Assembly: GCA_021797735.1 (NCBI GenBank) | Contig: JAJZZE010000008.1 | Coordinates: 1 to 33,379 of the forward strand | Reading direction: 5' to 3' | DNA from: Thermoplasmata archaeon | Lineage (GTDB): Archaea > Thermoplasmatota > Thermoplasmata > Thermoplasmatales > Thermoplasmataceae | Length of the DNA stretch: 33,379 nucleotides | In this document: positions 1-7,976 of the stretch, piece after piece | How the letters are laid out: each line of letters begins with the position of its first letter | How positions within the stretch are numbered: the first letter of the stretch is position 1 | The notes under the pieces: generated by a model | Database searches by the model: none | Seen by the model: only the letters and a program-made list of their open reading frames with translations | Told to the model about the DNA's origin: nothing | Made by a program: the position numbers and the translations under genes

Positions 1-71
1 CTGTAATCCCTCTCAACAAGATCGACAAGTGCCAGCCCACCCAACGAATATGTTACACTTTCCTTTGGCAT
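1..71 (-). CDS. Start of an unidentified protein, cut by the left window edge
   Basis: On the minus strand an ATG at 71 opens a frame reading MPKESVTYSLGGLALVDLVE and continuing off the window. Only about 23 codons are visible, so no family can be assigned. The start is supported by an AT-rich TATA box centred 26 nt upstream, the same spacing as at most genes here, which suggests a leaderless transcript. A short, similar peptide start lies head to head on the plus strand at 111. Confidence 0.6.
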   Translation of the reverse strand, partial: MPKESVTYSLGGLALVDLVERDY

Positions 72-91
72 AGTGTATTAAGGCTTTTAAT

Positions 92-102
92 CTATATATT
101 TT
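92..102 (-). promoter_or_regulatory. TATA box of the left-edge gene
   Basis: Read on the minus strand this is AAAATATATAG, centred 26 nt upstream of the ATG at 71. That is the usual distance between an archaeal TATA box and the transcription start, so the transcript probably begins at or next to the start codon. Confidence 0.5.
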
Positions 103-110
103 CTTTCAAA

Positions 111-149
111 ATGGCGAAGTCAAGTTATTCACTGGGTGGGCGTAATTAA
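111..149 (+). pseudogene. Short remnant resembling the start of the left-edge gene, in mirror orientation
   Basis: ATG at 111 reads MAKSSYSLGGRN and stops at 149. The leftward gene starting at 71 begins MPKESVTYSLGG. Allowing one two-codon gap, the two starts share about 24 of 30 nt. They face away from each other across a shared AT-rich centre. This may be a decayed, divergently oriented paralogue or an inverted duplication of the gene start. The match is short, so chance is possible. Confidence 0.3.
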
Positions 150-248
150 ATATGCTATAAGCCGGTAAAGATTTTCATGAAACCGTTTCTCTGCACCGTT
201 AAGCACAGAGGCACCAGTTTTATCAGGGAATTATTCAGGAAAATTAAA

Positions 249-818
249 TTAATTCTGGCTACTTACCCTTAAAGTAAAATTATAATGAAAGTGCTGTTCC
301 TTTCCATTGAAGTGGTATATGTACATATTATATACAGGTACGATACTGAATGAAACTGATATTGAACTATTGCCAGAAGAACAGAAGGATACTGGTGGAA
401 AACCGGCAAATATACTATCATTATAATACTGCGTTTTACATATACCGCCTACATAACCATTCCTGATACCATCCTTGGTTATGTTAATATTAACATTTTT
501 TATTTCTACTGCTATTCCTGTTACGGGAAAATCTGTTTTCTGGTTTAATTTGTATATATATACACTTCCAGTATAATACGGTTCATCTACGGGGTACACC
601 TCCGGATTATAATAAACATGTAGAACATATTCAGCCCGGGAATTACCGTATGTTAAATTAACATATTTTAATGGAAACGTATAATTATAATTATGTATAG
701 ATGATCTTTTTATTACTTTAATGTTGTGTGGTTCTGTATCTAAATTATAACCTGTAAATGAGATTATGGTAATAATTATAACGAATATTACTAAATATTT
801 AATTATTGATTTTTTCAT
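249..818 (-). CDS. Exported signal-anchored protein, unknown function (operon gene 3)
   Basis: Protein of about 189 aa starting MKKSIIKYLVIFVIIITIIS, a basic N-terminus followed by one hydrophobic segment (about residues 5-24), so a signal peptide or membrane anchor with the rest outside the cell. The exterior part is rich in Tyr and Asn, has several N-glycosylation sequons, and holds two cysteines about 20 residues apart (GGICKT and SFCSSG) that could form a disulfide. The start at 818 is preferred over GTG at 836 because a GGGGGA purine tract sits just upstream of it. It is the last gene of a leftward three-gene operon. No known family recognised. Confidence 0.7.
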   Translation of the reverse strand: MKKSIIKYLVIFVIIITIISFTGYNLDTEPHNIKVIKRSSIHNYNYTFPLKYVNLTYGNSRAEYVLHVYYNPEVYPVDEPYYTGSVYIYKLNQKTDFPVTGIAVEIKNVNINITKDGIRNGYVGGICKTQYYNDSIFAGFPPVSFCSSGNSSISVSFSIVPVYNMYIYHFNGKEQHFHYNFTLRVSSQN

Positions 819-878
819 CTTTCCCCCTGTAATCACTTACTGTTTGTTTCTATAACTACCATCTACAGATTAATACAA

Positions 879-1520
879 TTAATTCCAGTGTAGTAAGAAA
901 TAATTATTATTTTTAATACTGTATATCTCCATTTTTAATAATGTTAGTATTCTATTGTGCATATTCTGTGTATAAAAATGAAAGGTGTTCAGTATAAAAT
1001 CGTAGAATTGATGAGAAACTGTGGAATTGCAGGGACGTGTACCCTGAATACCCATTTCAAAATATATATTAACGAATATATACCTATTTCCATCCTTTAT
1101 GAAGCCATTAACTAGTGGTGAAAATGTGAAGGAGTTATTATTATAGGCATATACATATGTTAAATTGCCAGAATGTTGAATTTTCCCTTTAATGAAAAAT
1201 TTATGAATTACATTTATTGAACTATTATAAATAAACCCATTTATTTCCAGATGTAGGGATGGCATATATCCCTTTGGGAATTTTGAAAAGTTGCTGATTG
1301 TATACTTCGATCTAGTGTATTTGCATAATATAGCTTGGCTTCCATGGTGAGTTTCCGGTTTTCCACACCCCTTCCAGCTCTCATTAAGCTCTGCGTTGAC
1401 GGCGTTTGTACTTAATAATTTTAAGGAATTATTCTGGCGATAACCAATTACTGAAACTCCGGCGAGTATGATTAATGCTGAGATAGTTATTGCAATAACC
1501 ATTTTTGATATTTTTTTCAT
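879..1520 (-). CDS. Exported signal-anchored protein, unknown function (operon gene 2)
   Basis: 213-aa protein with an N-terminal lysine pair and a hydrophobic stretch (about residues 7-27) followed by an extracellular domain. Three cysteines lie in the exterior part (GCGKPE, AILCKY, RPCNST), with many sequons. A GAGGGAT ribosome-binding site overlaps the TGA stop of the preceding gene, and only 9 nt separate the two, so translation is probably coupled. Architecture is like its neighbours at 249 and 1530. I recognise no family; a cell-surface or secreted role is inferred only from the anchor and composition. Confidence 0.7.
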   Translation of the reverse strand: MKKISKMVIAITISALIILAGVSVIGYRQNNSLKLLSTNAVNAELNESWKGCGKPETHHGSQAILCKYTRSKYTISNFSKFPKGYMPSLHLEINGFIYNSSINVIHKFFIKGKIQHSGNLTYVYAYNNNSFTFSPLVNGFIKDGNRYIFVNIYFEMGIQGTRPCNSTVSHQFYDFILNTFHFYTQNMHNRILTLLKMEIYSIKNNNYFLLHWN

Positions 1521-1529
1521 ATTTATCCC

Positions 1530-3371
1530 TCATTTGGTATTTATCACTACTACTGCCACAGGTACAGCACTACTGGCTGAATAGTAGGAATATGTGCCAC
1601 CATTATTGGGCTTTAGTAATGTTACTGAAGTATGATATTCTATGAATTCTGTGTAATTGGTTCCATTTTCATGTGGTGGCTCATGCTGTATATAATCTCC
1701 AGTTGTATTAATTGCCCACAGATGTTCTGGATTTGAACCCAAACCAGAAGAATATTCAAATATACCTGGCGGATAATATACATTATTAGATTCATGTGCA
1801 GGCAGTGAACAGTTAAACCATACCTGTGATGCAATATCAGTTTTTGAGAACTGGCCATTAGAATTAAACCATGCTGGATTTGGAATTAATCCATGTAGAT
1901 ATGAATTGGCTATACCTATTATGTATTGCGCTACATTGCACATAAAAGTATTTTGTTTTCCATACTGTGTTATGTCATCCACGGCTCCATAATGCAACCC
2001 TCCTTTATCTCCAAGACACAGAGCCGGTATGCTCTCTGTGTAACTTGAATTTGAATGGAATGTAATACCCTGTGAAATTGAGTTAACTCCAGTGACCCCC
2101 GAACTATTGTTCCAGCCTACTGCAGTTGCAAAATCTAAAGCCTTACCTGGCAATCCACTACAGTACAGGTAGCTTATTCCATAAACACTGGGTGTACTTA
2201 TGCCTGAAGAGAATCCCCCAACAGCAACACCATTTGAATTATATATTGTTGTATTTCTGCTTGCAGGTATATACGAATAGCCATTTATGCTTATTGCACT
2301 GCCATATCCCTTTCCAAAGCTATTTGATGCCATAACCCTTACAGCATTTACATGGTTTTCTGATAGATAGCCGGAGTCAAGGGTATATGAAATACAGTGG
2401 GTTCCGCTAACATATGTGGAATGATAATTATTCCATGTATCCCCATTATAGTACTGGAAGTAAATATCCGTTGTCCCCACATCATAACTGGGAAATGTAT
2501 CTATTTTAGCAGTTAATGTTAACTTCTGGCCTGGAAGTATTGTATTGCTGTTTACATGTTCATTGGAAATGCCGGGTGGAGGATAACAACTTCCCCCGCC
2601 TCCTCCACCACCTGGCAATCTCATGGGCTTTATAACAGGATCTATTGTATACGTTTCATTCTTCGTCAGGGTTATGTGGTACTGCATGTTTAAAACTGCA
2701 TAGTTGCTGTCCTTTACTATCACTGTTGATGATGGTATTGAGTTCAATGGGTTTACCATGACATTGCCAAATAGTAATGGGTTGTATGTCCTTTTTATAT
2801 TCATAACATTCATTCCATTGATGTAGTTGAAATGTTTATTTATGCTATGATTGTTTGATATTTCCATAACATTATTAGATGGCAGTATTACATTCAACTG
2901 CACTGTATAATTTGCTGTTGAATTATTTAAATTCTTTATTGCAACACTTGCATGGACACCACTGCCATAAAATGAATATATGTATGCCACACTGATATTA
3001 TTATTTTTGAGTGTTTCAACAGCAGAGTTCTGTACCCTGTTATTTATGCTCCTGCTGTTCAGTGTGTTTAATCTCTCCCTATTGGAGTTTTTATTCAGTA
3101 CTGACCACTGTGATGGGTAATACTGGTTATTTAACTTTATATATGGATCATTTCCTGAAAATACCACACCGTTGTTATTAGAATTATATGCCATGCCTGA
3201 GGGTTTTATATTAAATATGGATGTTTTATGGTGTAGTTTACTGCTTATAGCCGGAATATATAATGAATTATTTGAATTATTTAAATTATTTAAATTATCA
3301 GCCAGGGGAACAAATGCAGCTGCCATAAAAATTGATACCATTATTACACCTATTATCTTCCTTTTATTCAT
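1530..3371 (-). CDS. Large exported multidomain protein with poly-Gly linker, unknown function (operon gene 1)
   Basis: 613-aa protein with a cleavable-looking signal peptide (about residues 4-24, ending near AAAFVPLADN). An Asn/Ser-rich N-terminal region (about 25-250) is followed by a run of seven glycines and CYPPPGIS. Next is a roughly 100-residue beta-rich, Ig-like segment (PGQKLTLTAK to NAVRVMASNS), then a C-terminal domain of about 250 residues with most of the cysteines (YLYCSG, PALCLG, FMCNVA, FNCSLP). Six cysteines are visible and all lie outside the signal, which suits disulfides in a protein exposed to acid. There is no C-terminal membrane anchor, so it may be released. It is the first gene of the leftward operon, with a TATA box 24 nt upstream. 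Function unknown. Confidence 0.8.
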   Translation of the reverse strand: MNKRKIIGVIMVSIFMAAAFVPLADNLNNLNNSNNSLYIPAISSKLHHKTSIFNIKPSGMAYNSNNNGVVFSGNDPYIKLNNQYYPSQWSVLNKNSNRERLNTLNSRSINNRVQNSAVETLKNNNISVAYIYSFYGSGVHASVAIKNLNNSTANYTVQLNVILPSNNVMEISNNHSINKHFNYINGMNVMNIKRTYNPLLFGNVMVNPLNSIPSSTVIVKDSNYAVLNMQYHITLTKNETYTIDPVIKPMRLPGGGGGGGSCYPPPGISNEHVNSNTILPGQKLTLTAKIDTFPSYDVGTTDIYFQYYNGDTWNNYHSTYVSGTHCISYTLDSGYLSENHVNAVRVMASNSFGKGYGSAISINGYSYIPASRNTTIYNSNGVAVGGFSSGISTPSVYGISYLYCSGLPGKALDFATAVGWNNSSGVTGVNSISQGITFHSNSSYTESIPALCLGDKGGLHYGAVDDITQYGKQNTFMCNVAQYIIGIANSYLHGLIPNPAWFNSNGQFSKTDIASQVWFNCSLPAHESNNVYYPPGIFEYSSGLGSNPEHLWAINTTGDYIQHEPPHENGTNYTEFIEYHTSVTLLKPNNGGTYSYYSASSAVPVAVVVINTK

Positions 3372-3389
3372 AGAAAGTTTAACATATGA

Positions 3390-3400
3390 CTATATAAAAA
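3390..3400 (-). promoter_or_regulatory. TATA box for the exported-protein operon
   Basis: On the minus strand the sequence is TTTTTATATAG, centred about 24 nt upstream of the ATG at 3371. It predicts a leaderless transcript covering the three exported-protein genes at 3371-249. Confidence 0.6.
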
Positions 3401-3402
3401 TG

Positions 3403-3494
3403 TTTGTATAATGTCCGCCCTTCACAGGCGTAGGGAATTATACCAAATTTCTGCTTATACCCGTTGTTTCGTCGGACTACAAAGAGTTATCCGA
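3403..3494. repeat. Pair of adjacent hairpins in the intergenic region
   Basis: First hairpin: TTTGTATAAT (3403-3412) pairs with ATTATACCAAA (3437-3447) with one bulge, and encloses a smaller stem CGCC (3416-3419) / GGCG (3427-3430). Second hairpin: TCGGA (3472-3476) pairs with TCCGA (3490-3494). The segment has more G+C than its surroundings. It lies upstream of the leftward TATA box, so it is not in that leader. It could be a small structured RNA, a protein-binding region or the end of a lost insertion element. Confidence 0.45.
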
Positions 3495-3892
3495 ATGAGA
3501 ATAGTTTTCCATATAGCTTTATCAAATACTGTACTTATCATTTTTTATTGTATATTGTGTAGCCGGATAGTGGTAAAAGCAATATGTGTTGAGAGATTTA
3601 GATACGATTCTGAGATGGTCTATTGATGAAATCCAGTGGATACTAACATATCCTGTTTACAGCATTCTTTATAGTTTTGTGTAAATATCATAAAATAATG
3701 ATTTCATGTCTCTGCCCTTATCTGCAGGCATTCTCCAGTTATTCCAGAACACTGCAGTTATTTACATTTTAAAGAATTATACCACTCACAGGAACGATTC
3801 TTTATAATTTATTTCCTGCTGCATAAAGACAAAATTCGTTTGTAGAATCTGTGAGAGACAGTGCCTATCACGTAATTTACAGTGCAAACATT
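3495..3892. other. Intergenic stretch without a convincing gene
   Basis: About 400 nt between the hairpin pair and the iorA promoter. Open frames here are short, Cys/Ile-rich and lack a ribosome-binding site or correctly spaced TATA box, so I do not call a gene. CTGCAG occurs twice about 30 nt apart (near 3724 and 3752), without further symmetry. Confidence 0.5.
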
Positions 3893-3904
3893 ATTATACT
3901 ATAT
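3893..3904 (+). promoter_or_regulatory. TATA box of iorA
   Basis: ATTATACTATAT is centred 25 nt upstream of the ATG at 3923 and supports a leaderless start there. A second AT-rich motif at 3911-3919 is too close to the start codon. Confidence 0.5.
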
Positions 3905-3922
3905 GGGGATATTTATATAGTG

Positions 3923-5812
3923 ATGATCATGAGTTTGGTTGATCATATATTGTCTACAGGACCCGGTGAGAAACTTTTTCTTCTTGGCAATGAAGCCATA
4001 GCTCGCGGGTTGCTGGAGTCTGGAGTTAATGTGGCCACCACCTATCCCGGAACCCCGTCAAGTGAGGTTGGTGATGTCCTTTCAAATATAGCGCAGAAGG
4101 CAGGAATGTATTTTGAATTTTCTACCAATGAAAAGGTTGCACTTGAGATTGCCTTTGCTGCAAGTATCTCGGGCCTCAGGTCATTTGTTTTCATGAAACA
4201 TGTTGGGCTTAATGTGGCCGCTGATTCATTTGTTAGTACTGTGTATTCCGGGGTAAGGGGAGGAATGGTGGTAATGACGGCAGATGATCCATCCATGTTC
4301 TCCTCACAGAATGAACAGGATAACAGGGAATATTCTGCACTGGCACATGTTCCAATGTTCGAGCCATCAAATCCACAGGAAGCAAAGGATTTCCTGGTCA
4401 AGGCATATGAATTATCAGAGCTATTTCACATACCGGTGCTGTTCAGAACCACGACAAGGGTGAACCATCAGAGGGGTGATGTGGTTACTGCTGAGATTAA
4501 ACCGTCTAAGAAGAAGGGAGTTTTTACATCCAATCCATCCTTCTATGTTGACCTGCCCTCGAATTCATATACCCTGAAACAGAAATTAATAGAAAAAATG
4601 GGTGATATCCAGAAATATATAGAGGATCTGGGCATTAATAAAATCATATCAAACGGTTCAGAAGAATACGGTATAATTACTTCTGGTGAGGGTTTTAACA
4701 CTGTAATGGATGCGGTTCTTGACCATAATCTGAAATCTGATATTTTAAAACCCGGTGTTACCAACCCCCTACCTGTCAAAACAATAGAAACATTTCTCAG
4801 GGGGCACAGTAAAATAATAATAGCAGAAGAACTGGACGACTTCCTGGAGCAGAGAATACGTTCTATAGCCCAGCTTCTCTCAATAAATGTAAAAATCTAT
4901 GGCAAGATGGACGGCTATTTTCCCTACAGCCATGAATTTTCTGTGGATACGGTTTCCTCTTCACTTTCTAAGATTATGGGATTTGACTTTGTTCTGCCAG
5001 GCGACCCGGTGGATATGTCCAGTATTCCCCAGAGGCCTCCAGTTTTCTGCCCGGGCTGTCCACACAGGGCAACGTTTTATGCTGTGAAGAGGGCGGTAAA
5101 TATGGCAAAAATTAAGGATGTTATATATCCCTCAGATATCGGATGCTATTCACTTGGGTGTTATCCACCGTTTAACACTGGAGACAGCATGATATCCATG
5201 GGTGCATCCATTGGCCTTGCCACAGGGTTTGCAAAGGTTACAGGCCAGCATGTGGTTGCTTTCATAGGGGATTCTACATTCTTCCATGCCGGCATACCTG
5301 CCTTCATAAACGCTGTCAGAAATAATTCAACCATGACCGTGGTTATACTTGATAACCGCACTACTGCCATGACAGGGCAGCAGACGAATCCCGGCGTACC
5401 TGTGAATGCCTTTGGTGAAAATGCCTACGAGGAATCTATAGAGGCTATACTCCGTTCAACAGGCATCTCCAATATTAAAACCGTAGATCCGTACAGTATC
5501 AAGGAAACACTGATTGCAGTATCCTCGGCAATAAGGTCTGAGGGCATTTCCATTGTAATAGCCAGACGGGAATGTGCTATTCTCAGGGATAATGAGATGA
5601 GAAAGGAGAAGAGATGGGAGATGTACGATGTGAATCAGGATAGGTGTACCCAGTGTTTGCGCTGTGTGGAGAATTTTGCCTGCCCTGCTATATACATAGA
5701 TCATGAAAAAGTGAAAATAAATCCTACCATATGTGATGGCTGTGGTGTCTGTGCCGAACCATATGTATGCCCTTACCGTGCTATTGAGAAGGTGGTGCCT
5801 GTTGCAGACTAA
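3923..5812 (+). CDS. iorA: Indolepyruvate:ferredoxin oxidoreductase, alpha subunit
   Basis: The large subunit of IOR, which oxidatively decarboxylates aryl-pyruvates (from Trp, Phe, Tyr) to aryl-acyl-CoA and passes electrons to ferredoxin in the cytoplasm. The 629-aa protein has the family order: an N-terminal pyrimidine-binding domain (LLGNEAIARG, TTYPGTPSSE), a TPP domain with FCPGCPHR (residues about 375-382) and GDSTFFHAG (from 449), then a C-terminal ferredoxin domain. Two 4Fe-4S motifs are complete: CTQCLRC...CP (from 575) and CDGCGVC...CP (from 604). ATG at 3923 fits the TATA spacing; ATG at 3929 is a close alternative. The frame is open upstream to 3851, but that part is not IOR-like. 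It is translationally coupled to iorB. Confidence 0.96.
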   Translation: MIMSLVDHILSTGPGEKLFLLGNEAIARGLLESGVNVATTYPGTPSSEVGDVLSNIAQKAGMYFEFSTNEKVALEIAFAASISGLRSFVFMKHVGLNVAADSFVSTVYSGVRGGMVVMTADDPSMFSSQNEQDNREYSALAHVPMFEPSNPQEAKDFLVKAYELSELFHIPVLFRTTTRVNHQRGDVVTAEIKPSKKKGVFTSNPSFYVDLPSNSYTLKQKLIEKMGDIQKYIEDLGINKIISNGSEEYGIITSGEGFNTVMDAVLDHNLKSDILKPGVTNPLPVKTIETFLRGHSKIIIAEELDDFLEQRIRSIAQLLSINVKIYGKMDGYFPYSHEFSVDTVSSSLSKIMGFDFVLPGDPVDMSSIPQRPPVFCPGCPHRATFYAVKRAVNMAKIKDVIYPSDIGCYSLGCYPPFNTGDSMISMGASIGLATGFAKVTGQHVVAFIGDSTFFHAGIPAFINAVRNNSTMTVVILDNRTTAMTGQQTNPGVPVNAFGENAYEESIEAILRSTGISNIKTVDPYSIKETLIAVSSAIRSEGISIVIARRECAILRDNEMRKEKRWEMYDVNQDRCTQCLRCVENFACPAIYIDHEKVKINPTICDGCGVCAEPYVCPYRAIEKVVPVAD

Positions 5813-6431
5813 CCTTATTGTTGCCGGTGTAGGGGGGCAGGGAGTAATAACAGCAGGATTCATGATTGCCGAAACCATGTCAGTTATGGGTAAGAATGTG
5901 GTTATGTCGGAAATTCACGGCCTTGCCCAGAGAGGTGGTGCAGTAACAGTTGAGATCAGGGTAGGTGATGTTTATAGTCCGATTATACCTAAGGGAAGGG
6001 CTGATATCATACTCGGCTTTGAGCCAATAGAAACGATCCGTGCAGCTGATAAGGCAAATCCTGAAACGTTTATTCTCATGAACTCTGAGAAGCAGACACC
6101 TGTTTCCCTGAGTATGGAGGGGCGTGAATATTTACCGGATGATGATATATCCAGACTGCTGAAGCCATTCAAACATGTGGTAAAAATAAACGCAACCGGG
6201 CTTGCACTTGAAGCGGGAAACACCAGAACAATAAATACCGTTATGGTTGGTGCCGCAATTGCTACCTCGGTACTTCCAATTACACCCGGTGAGTTAAAGC
6301 TAACACTCCGGAAAAGATTCAATAAATCCCTCTATGATGTAAACGAGAGAGCCCTCAATCTGGGCATTAACTATGTGAAAAATGACATAATACAGAATGA
6401 TGATGGAGAAATAAAGAATCTTCACAGCTGA
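5802..6431 (+). CDS. iorB: Indolepyruvate:ferredoxin oxidoreductase, beta subunit
   Basis: The small subunit, of the pyruvate/ketoisovalerate oxidoreductase gamma-domain family, and partner of IorA. The protein begins LQTNLIVAGVGGQGVITAG, the usual Gly-rich start of IorB, and carries the typical SEIHGLAQRGGAV motif at about residues 39-51. I place the start at TTG 5802, which overlaps the iorA stop by 11 nt and has AAGGTGGTG immediately upstream (5789-5797); upstream codons in the same frame lie inside the iorA ferredoxin domain. The resulting 209 aa is close to the usual family length of about 200. There is no sign of damage. Confidence 0.94.
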   Translation: MQTNLIVAGVGGQGVITAGFMIAETMSVMGKNVVMSEIHGLAQRGGAVTVEIRVGDVYSPIIPKGRADIILGFEPIETIRAADKANPETFILMNSEKQTPVSLSMEGREYLPDDDISRLLKPFKHVVKINATGLALEAGNTRTINTVMVGAAIATSVLPITPGELKLTLRKRFNKSLYDVNERALNLGINYVKNDIIQNDDGEIKNLHS

Positions 6432-6532
6432 GGCTATACCTTATGCTTCAGTAGTGCCATTATATTTTTATTACCGGGCAGGACTTATAGCCGCAGAAAA
6501 ATATTTTATAAAATCTGGAACTGGGGGGTACA

Positions 6533-6554
6533 TAATATTATATACGTAATATTA
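6533..6554. repeat. 22-bp palindrome in front of the integrase remnant
   Basis: TAATATTA (6533-6540), spacer TATACG, TAATATTA (6547-6554). The arm is its own reverse complement, so it is at once a direct and an inverted repeat. It ends exactly at the TTG where the integrase frame opens. It may serve as TATA element or operator, or be what remains of an element end. Confidence 0.5.
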
Positions 6555-7109
6555 TTGGAATATAATATGGCCAGTGAAAATAACAGTAAGGATAACCAGA
6601 GAAAGTATGTGAAATATGAGAGAGATCACAGTAATTCGCTATGGCATGCAGGCTGGACAAAATACAGCGATAATGAAAGGTTAATAATAATTGAGGATGA
6701 TGCTTCAAGGTTTATTGTAGGTTTTGGAGTATACAATGAGGAGACTGTAGATAATACAGTAGAAACACTGGCACGTGCCATAGAGCTGTACGGTAAGCCG
6801 GAAGAGATCCTTACTTACGGTACACAGTTATCTTCCAGTGATGGGAATAAGTTTCGGCAATATCTGGATGATAATAATATAAAATATATATTGGGAAGTG
6901 CAGGCCATACACAGAGAAGTGGAAAATTGAAGAGATTAAACTATACAGTAAAATCATTAAGGCCTTATTTCTCCACATGGGAGGAGGTAGTATACCATTA
7001 TAATTATGAGAGAATGCACGCTTCATTATCCATAGATGACAGGCCTGTTGTAACACCTGCAATGGCATATGAGGAAAAGGGAGGTAAATTAAATGTTAAG
7101 GAACAATAA
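6555..7109 (+). CDS. Integrase core (rve) protein lacking the DDE triad, probably a transposase remnant
   Basis: 184-aa frame matching the catalytic core of IS481/IS3-type transposases: YERDHSNSLWH, IIIEDDASRFIVGFGV, ELYGKPEEIL, GHTQRSGKL, YNYERMHASL and the C-terminal RPVVTPAMAY. The N-terminal helix-turn-helix half of such a transposase is missing, and no remnant of it lies in the 123 nt before the gene. All three catalytic residues are gone: WH-x-DW has become WHAGW (6642-6656), LTDHGTQ has become LTYGTQ (near 6810-6827), and GK-x-E has become GKLK (6921-6932). The frame is otherwise intact. Start may be TTG 6555 or ATG 6567. It cannot be an active transposase by known chemistry; it is a recent pseudogene or a domesticated fold. 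Confidence 0.75.
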   Translation: MEYNMASENNSKDNQRKYVKYERDHSNSLWHAGWTKYSDNERLIIIEDDASRFIVGFGVYNEETVDNTVETLARAIELYGKPEEILTYGTQLSSSDGNKFRQYLDDNNIKYILGSAGHTQRSGKLKRLNYTVKSLRPYFSTWEEVVYHYNYERMHASLSIDDRPVVTPAMAYEEKGGKLNVKEQ

Positions 7110-7160
7110 GTATATATGGGAACTAATTACAGGATATCACATAATTTTTTATCAGGTAAA

Positions 7161-7172
7161 TATTTAAATATA
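7161..7172 (+). promoter_or_regulatory. TATA box of the first HEPN/MNT pair
   Basis: TATTTAAATATA is centred about 27 nt upstream of the ATG at 7194, which fits leaderless transcription of the two-gene module. Confidence 0.5.
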
Positions 7173-7193
7173 CTTATTATATAGATTTTATAA

Positions 7194-7580
7194 ATGTCAT
7201 TTAATGAGGCTTCAATATTAAAAAAGCGTGCTATGGATTTTCTTGATGAGGCAGGGCATTTAATTGATGTGAAAAAATATGACCTTGCTGTCTTTAATAT
7301 GGAACAGTACTGTGAATTAATTCTAAAATATAAGATGCTAATTAGACTGGGTTATTATTCAGGTACCAGCTCATTAAAAGAATTGCTCAATAAATTATCA
7401 GAGCTTGAAAGTAATTTAAATAATTTTCTTAATGATGAAAAAAATATATTATATTTAGGAAGGCTACCCGATGCAGATATATCTACCAGATGTGTGGCAG
7501 TTGAATTTGATGAGGCTGAAACAGAAAACATTTATAATTTTGTAATGGGGGCATTTAATAAATATGTCAATAAATTATGA
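7194..7580 (+). CDS. HEPN domain protein (toxin-like partner of an MNT nucleotidyltransferase)
   Basis: 128-aa, mostly helical protein with the HEPN pattern: an N-terminal helix with ILKKRAMDFLDEAGHLI, a second helix YDLAVFNMEQYCELILKYKM, and the C-terminal GRLPDADIS stretch that corresponds to the RYPDA segment of the family. In HEPN/MNT modules the HEPN protein is usually the RNase toxin and the MNT partner its antitoxin. Here the conserved histidine after the second helix (normally G-x-x-P-x-x-H) is not visible; the position reads GTSSLKELL, so RNase activity is doubtful. It overlaps the following MNT gene by 17 nt. Confidence 0.8.
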   Translation: MSFNEASILKKRAMDFLDEAGHLIDVKKYDLAVFNMEQYCELILKYKMLIRLGYYSGTSSLKELLNKLSELESNLNNFLNDEKNILYLGRLPDADISTRCVAVEFDEAETENIYNFVMGAFNKYVNKL

Positions 7581-7881
7581 GTTAAAAAAGATGAATTATC
7601 TTAAAAATTATGAGGAAGTATGCAGCTCGGTTTATAAAATAGTTAAATCAGTTGATAATTATGCGCGGATATTCGTTTTCGGATCTGTTTTATCAGGAAA
7701 AATTACTGCCTCAAGCGATATCGACATACTGATTTTATTGAGCAATAAATCATTCAAGGATACCATATATGTTTCAATTTTTAAAAATATAGATGCACCT
7801 GTAGAAATACATTTTATTGATAATAATGGATATTCATGGTATAAACGTTTTTCAGACAACATTACTGAAATTTTATCATAA
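7564..7881 (+). CDS. MNT-type minimal nucleotidyltransferase (antitoxin-like)
   Basis: 105-aa protein of the pol-beta-like minimal nucleotidyltransferase family. It has the GS...D-x-D signature, FGSVLSGK followed by SSDIDILIL (around residues 39-58), and a later acidic strand VEIHFID. In characterised HEPN/MNT pairs this protein blocks the HEPN RNase by transferring nucleotides onto it. It starts inside the HEPN gene (17-nt overlap); ATG at 7591 is a second possible start. Lysine replaces the usual arginine in the GS-x-x-x-G-R segment. Confidence 0.82.
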   Translation: MSINYELKKMNYLKNYEEVCSSVYKIVKSVDNYARIFVFGSVLSGKITASSDIDILILLSNKSFKDTIYVSIFKNIDAPVEIHFIDNNGYSWYKRFSDNITEILS

Positions 7882-7976
7882 ACGCATACTTATTTTTTAT
7901 AAATTTAACATTATTAGATGATTAAGTATAATAATAATTTTTTAACAGACTTATTAAGCATGCCAGGACATGAAGG

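Noticed and set aside
3403-3494. Guide-RNA or TnpB-associated RNA
   Set aside because: No tnpB gene or RuvC-like motif is nearby; hairpins alone do not support this.
3411-3626. Open frame of 71 codons on the plus strand starting next to the first hairpin
   Set aside because: Cys-rich, irregular composition, no ribosome-binding site or TATA box at the right distance, and its first part is the hairpin region.
3851-3922. Possible 24-residue N-terminal extension of IorA
   Set aside because: It is not IOR-like, contains the TATA box for the start at 3923 and has no start signal of its own.
6555-7109. Active insertion sequence
   Set aside because: No DNA-binding half, no catalytic triad, and no terminal inverted repeats or target duplication could be found around it.
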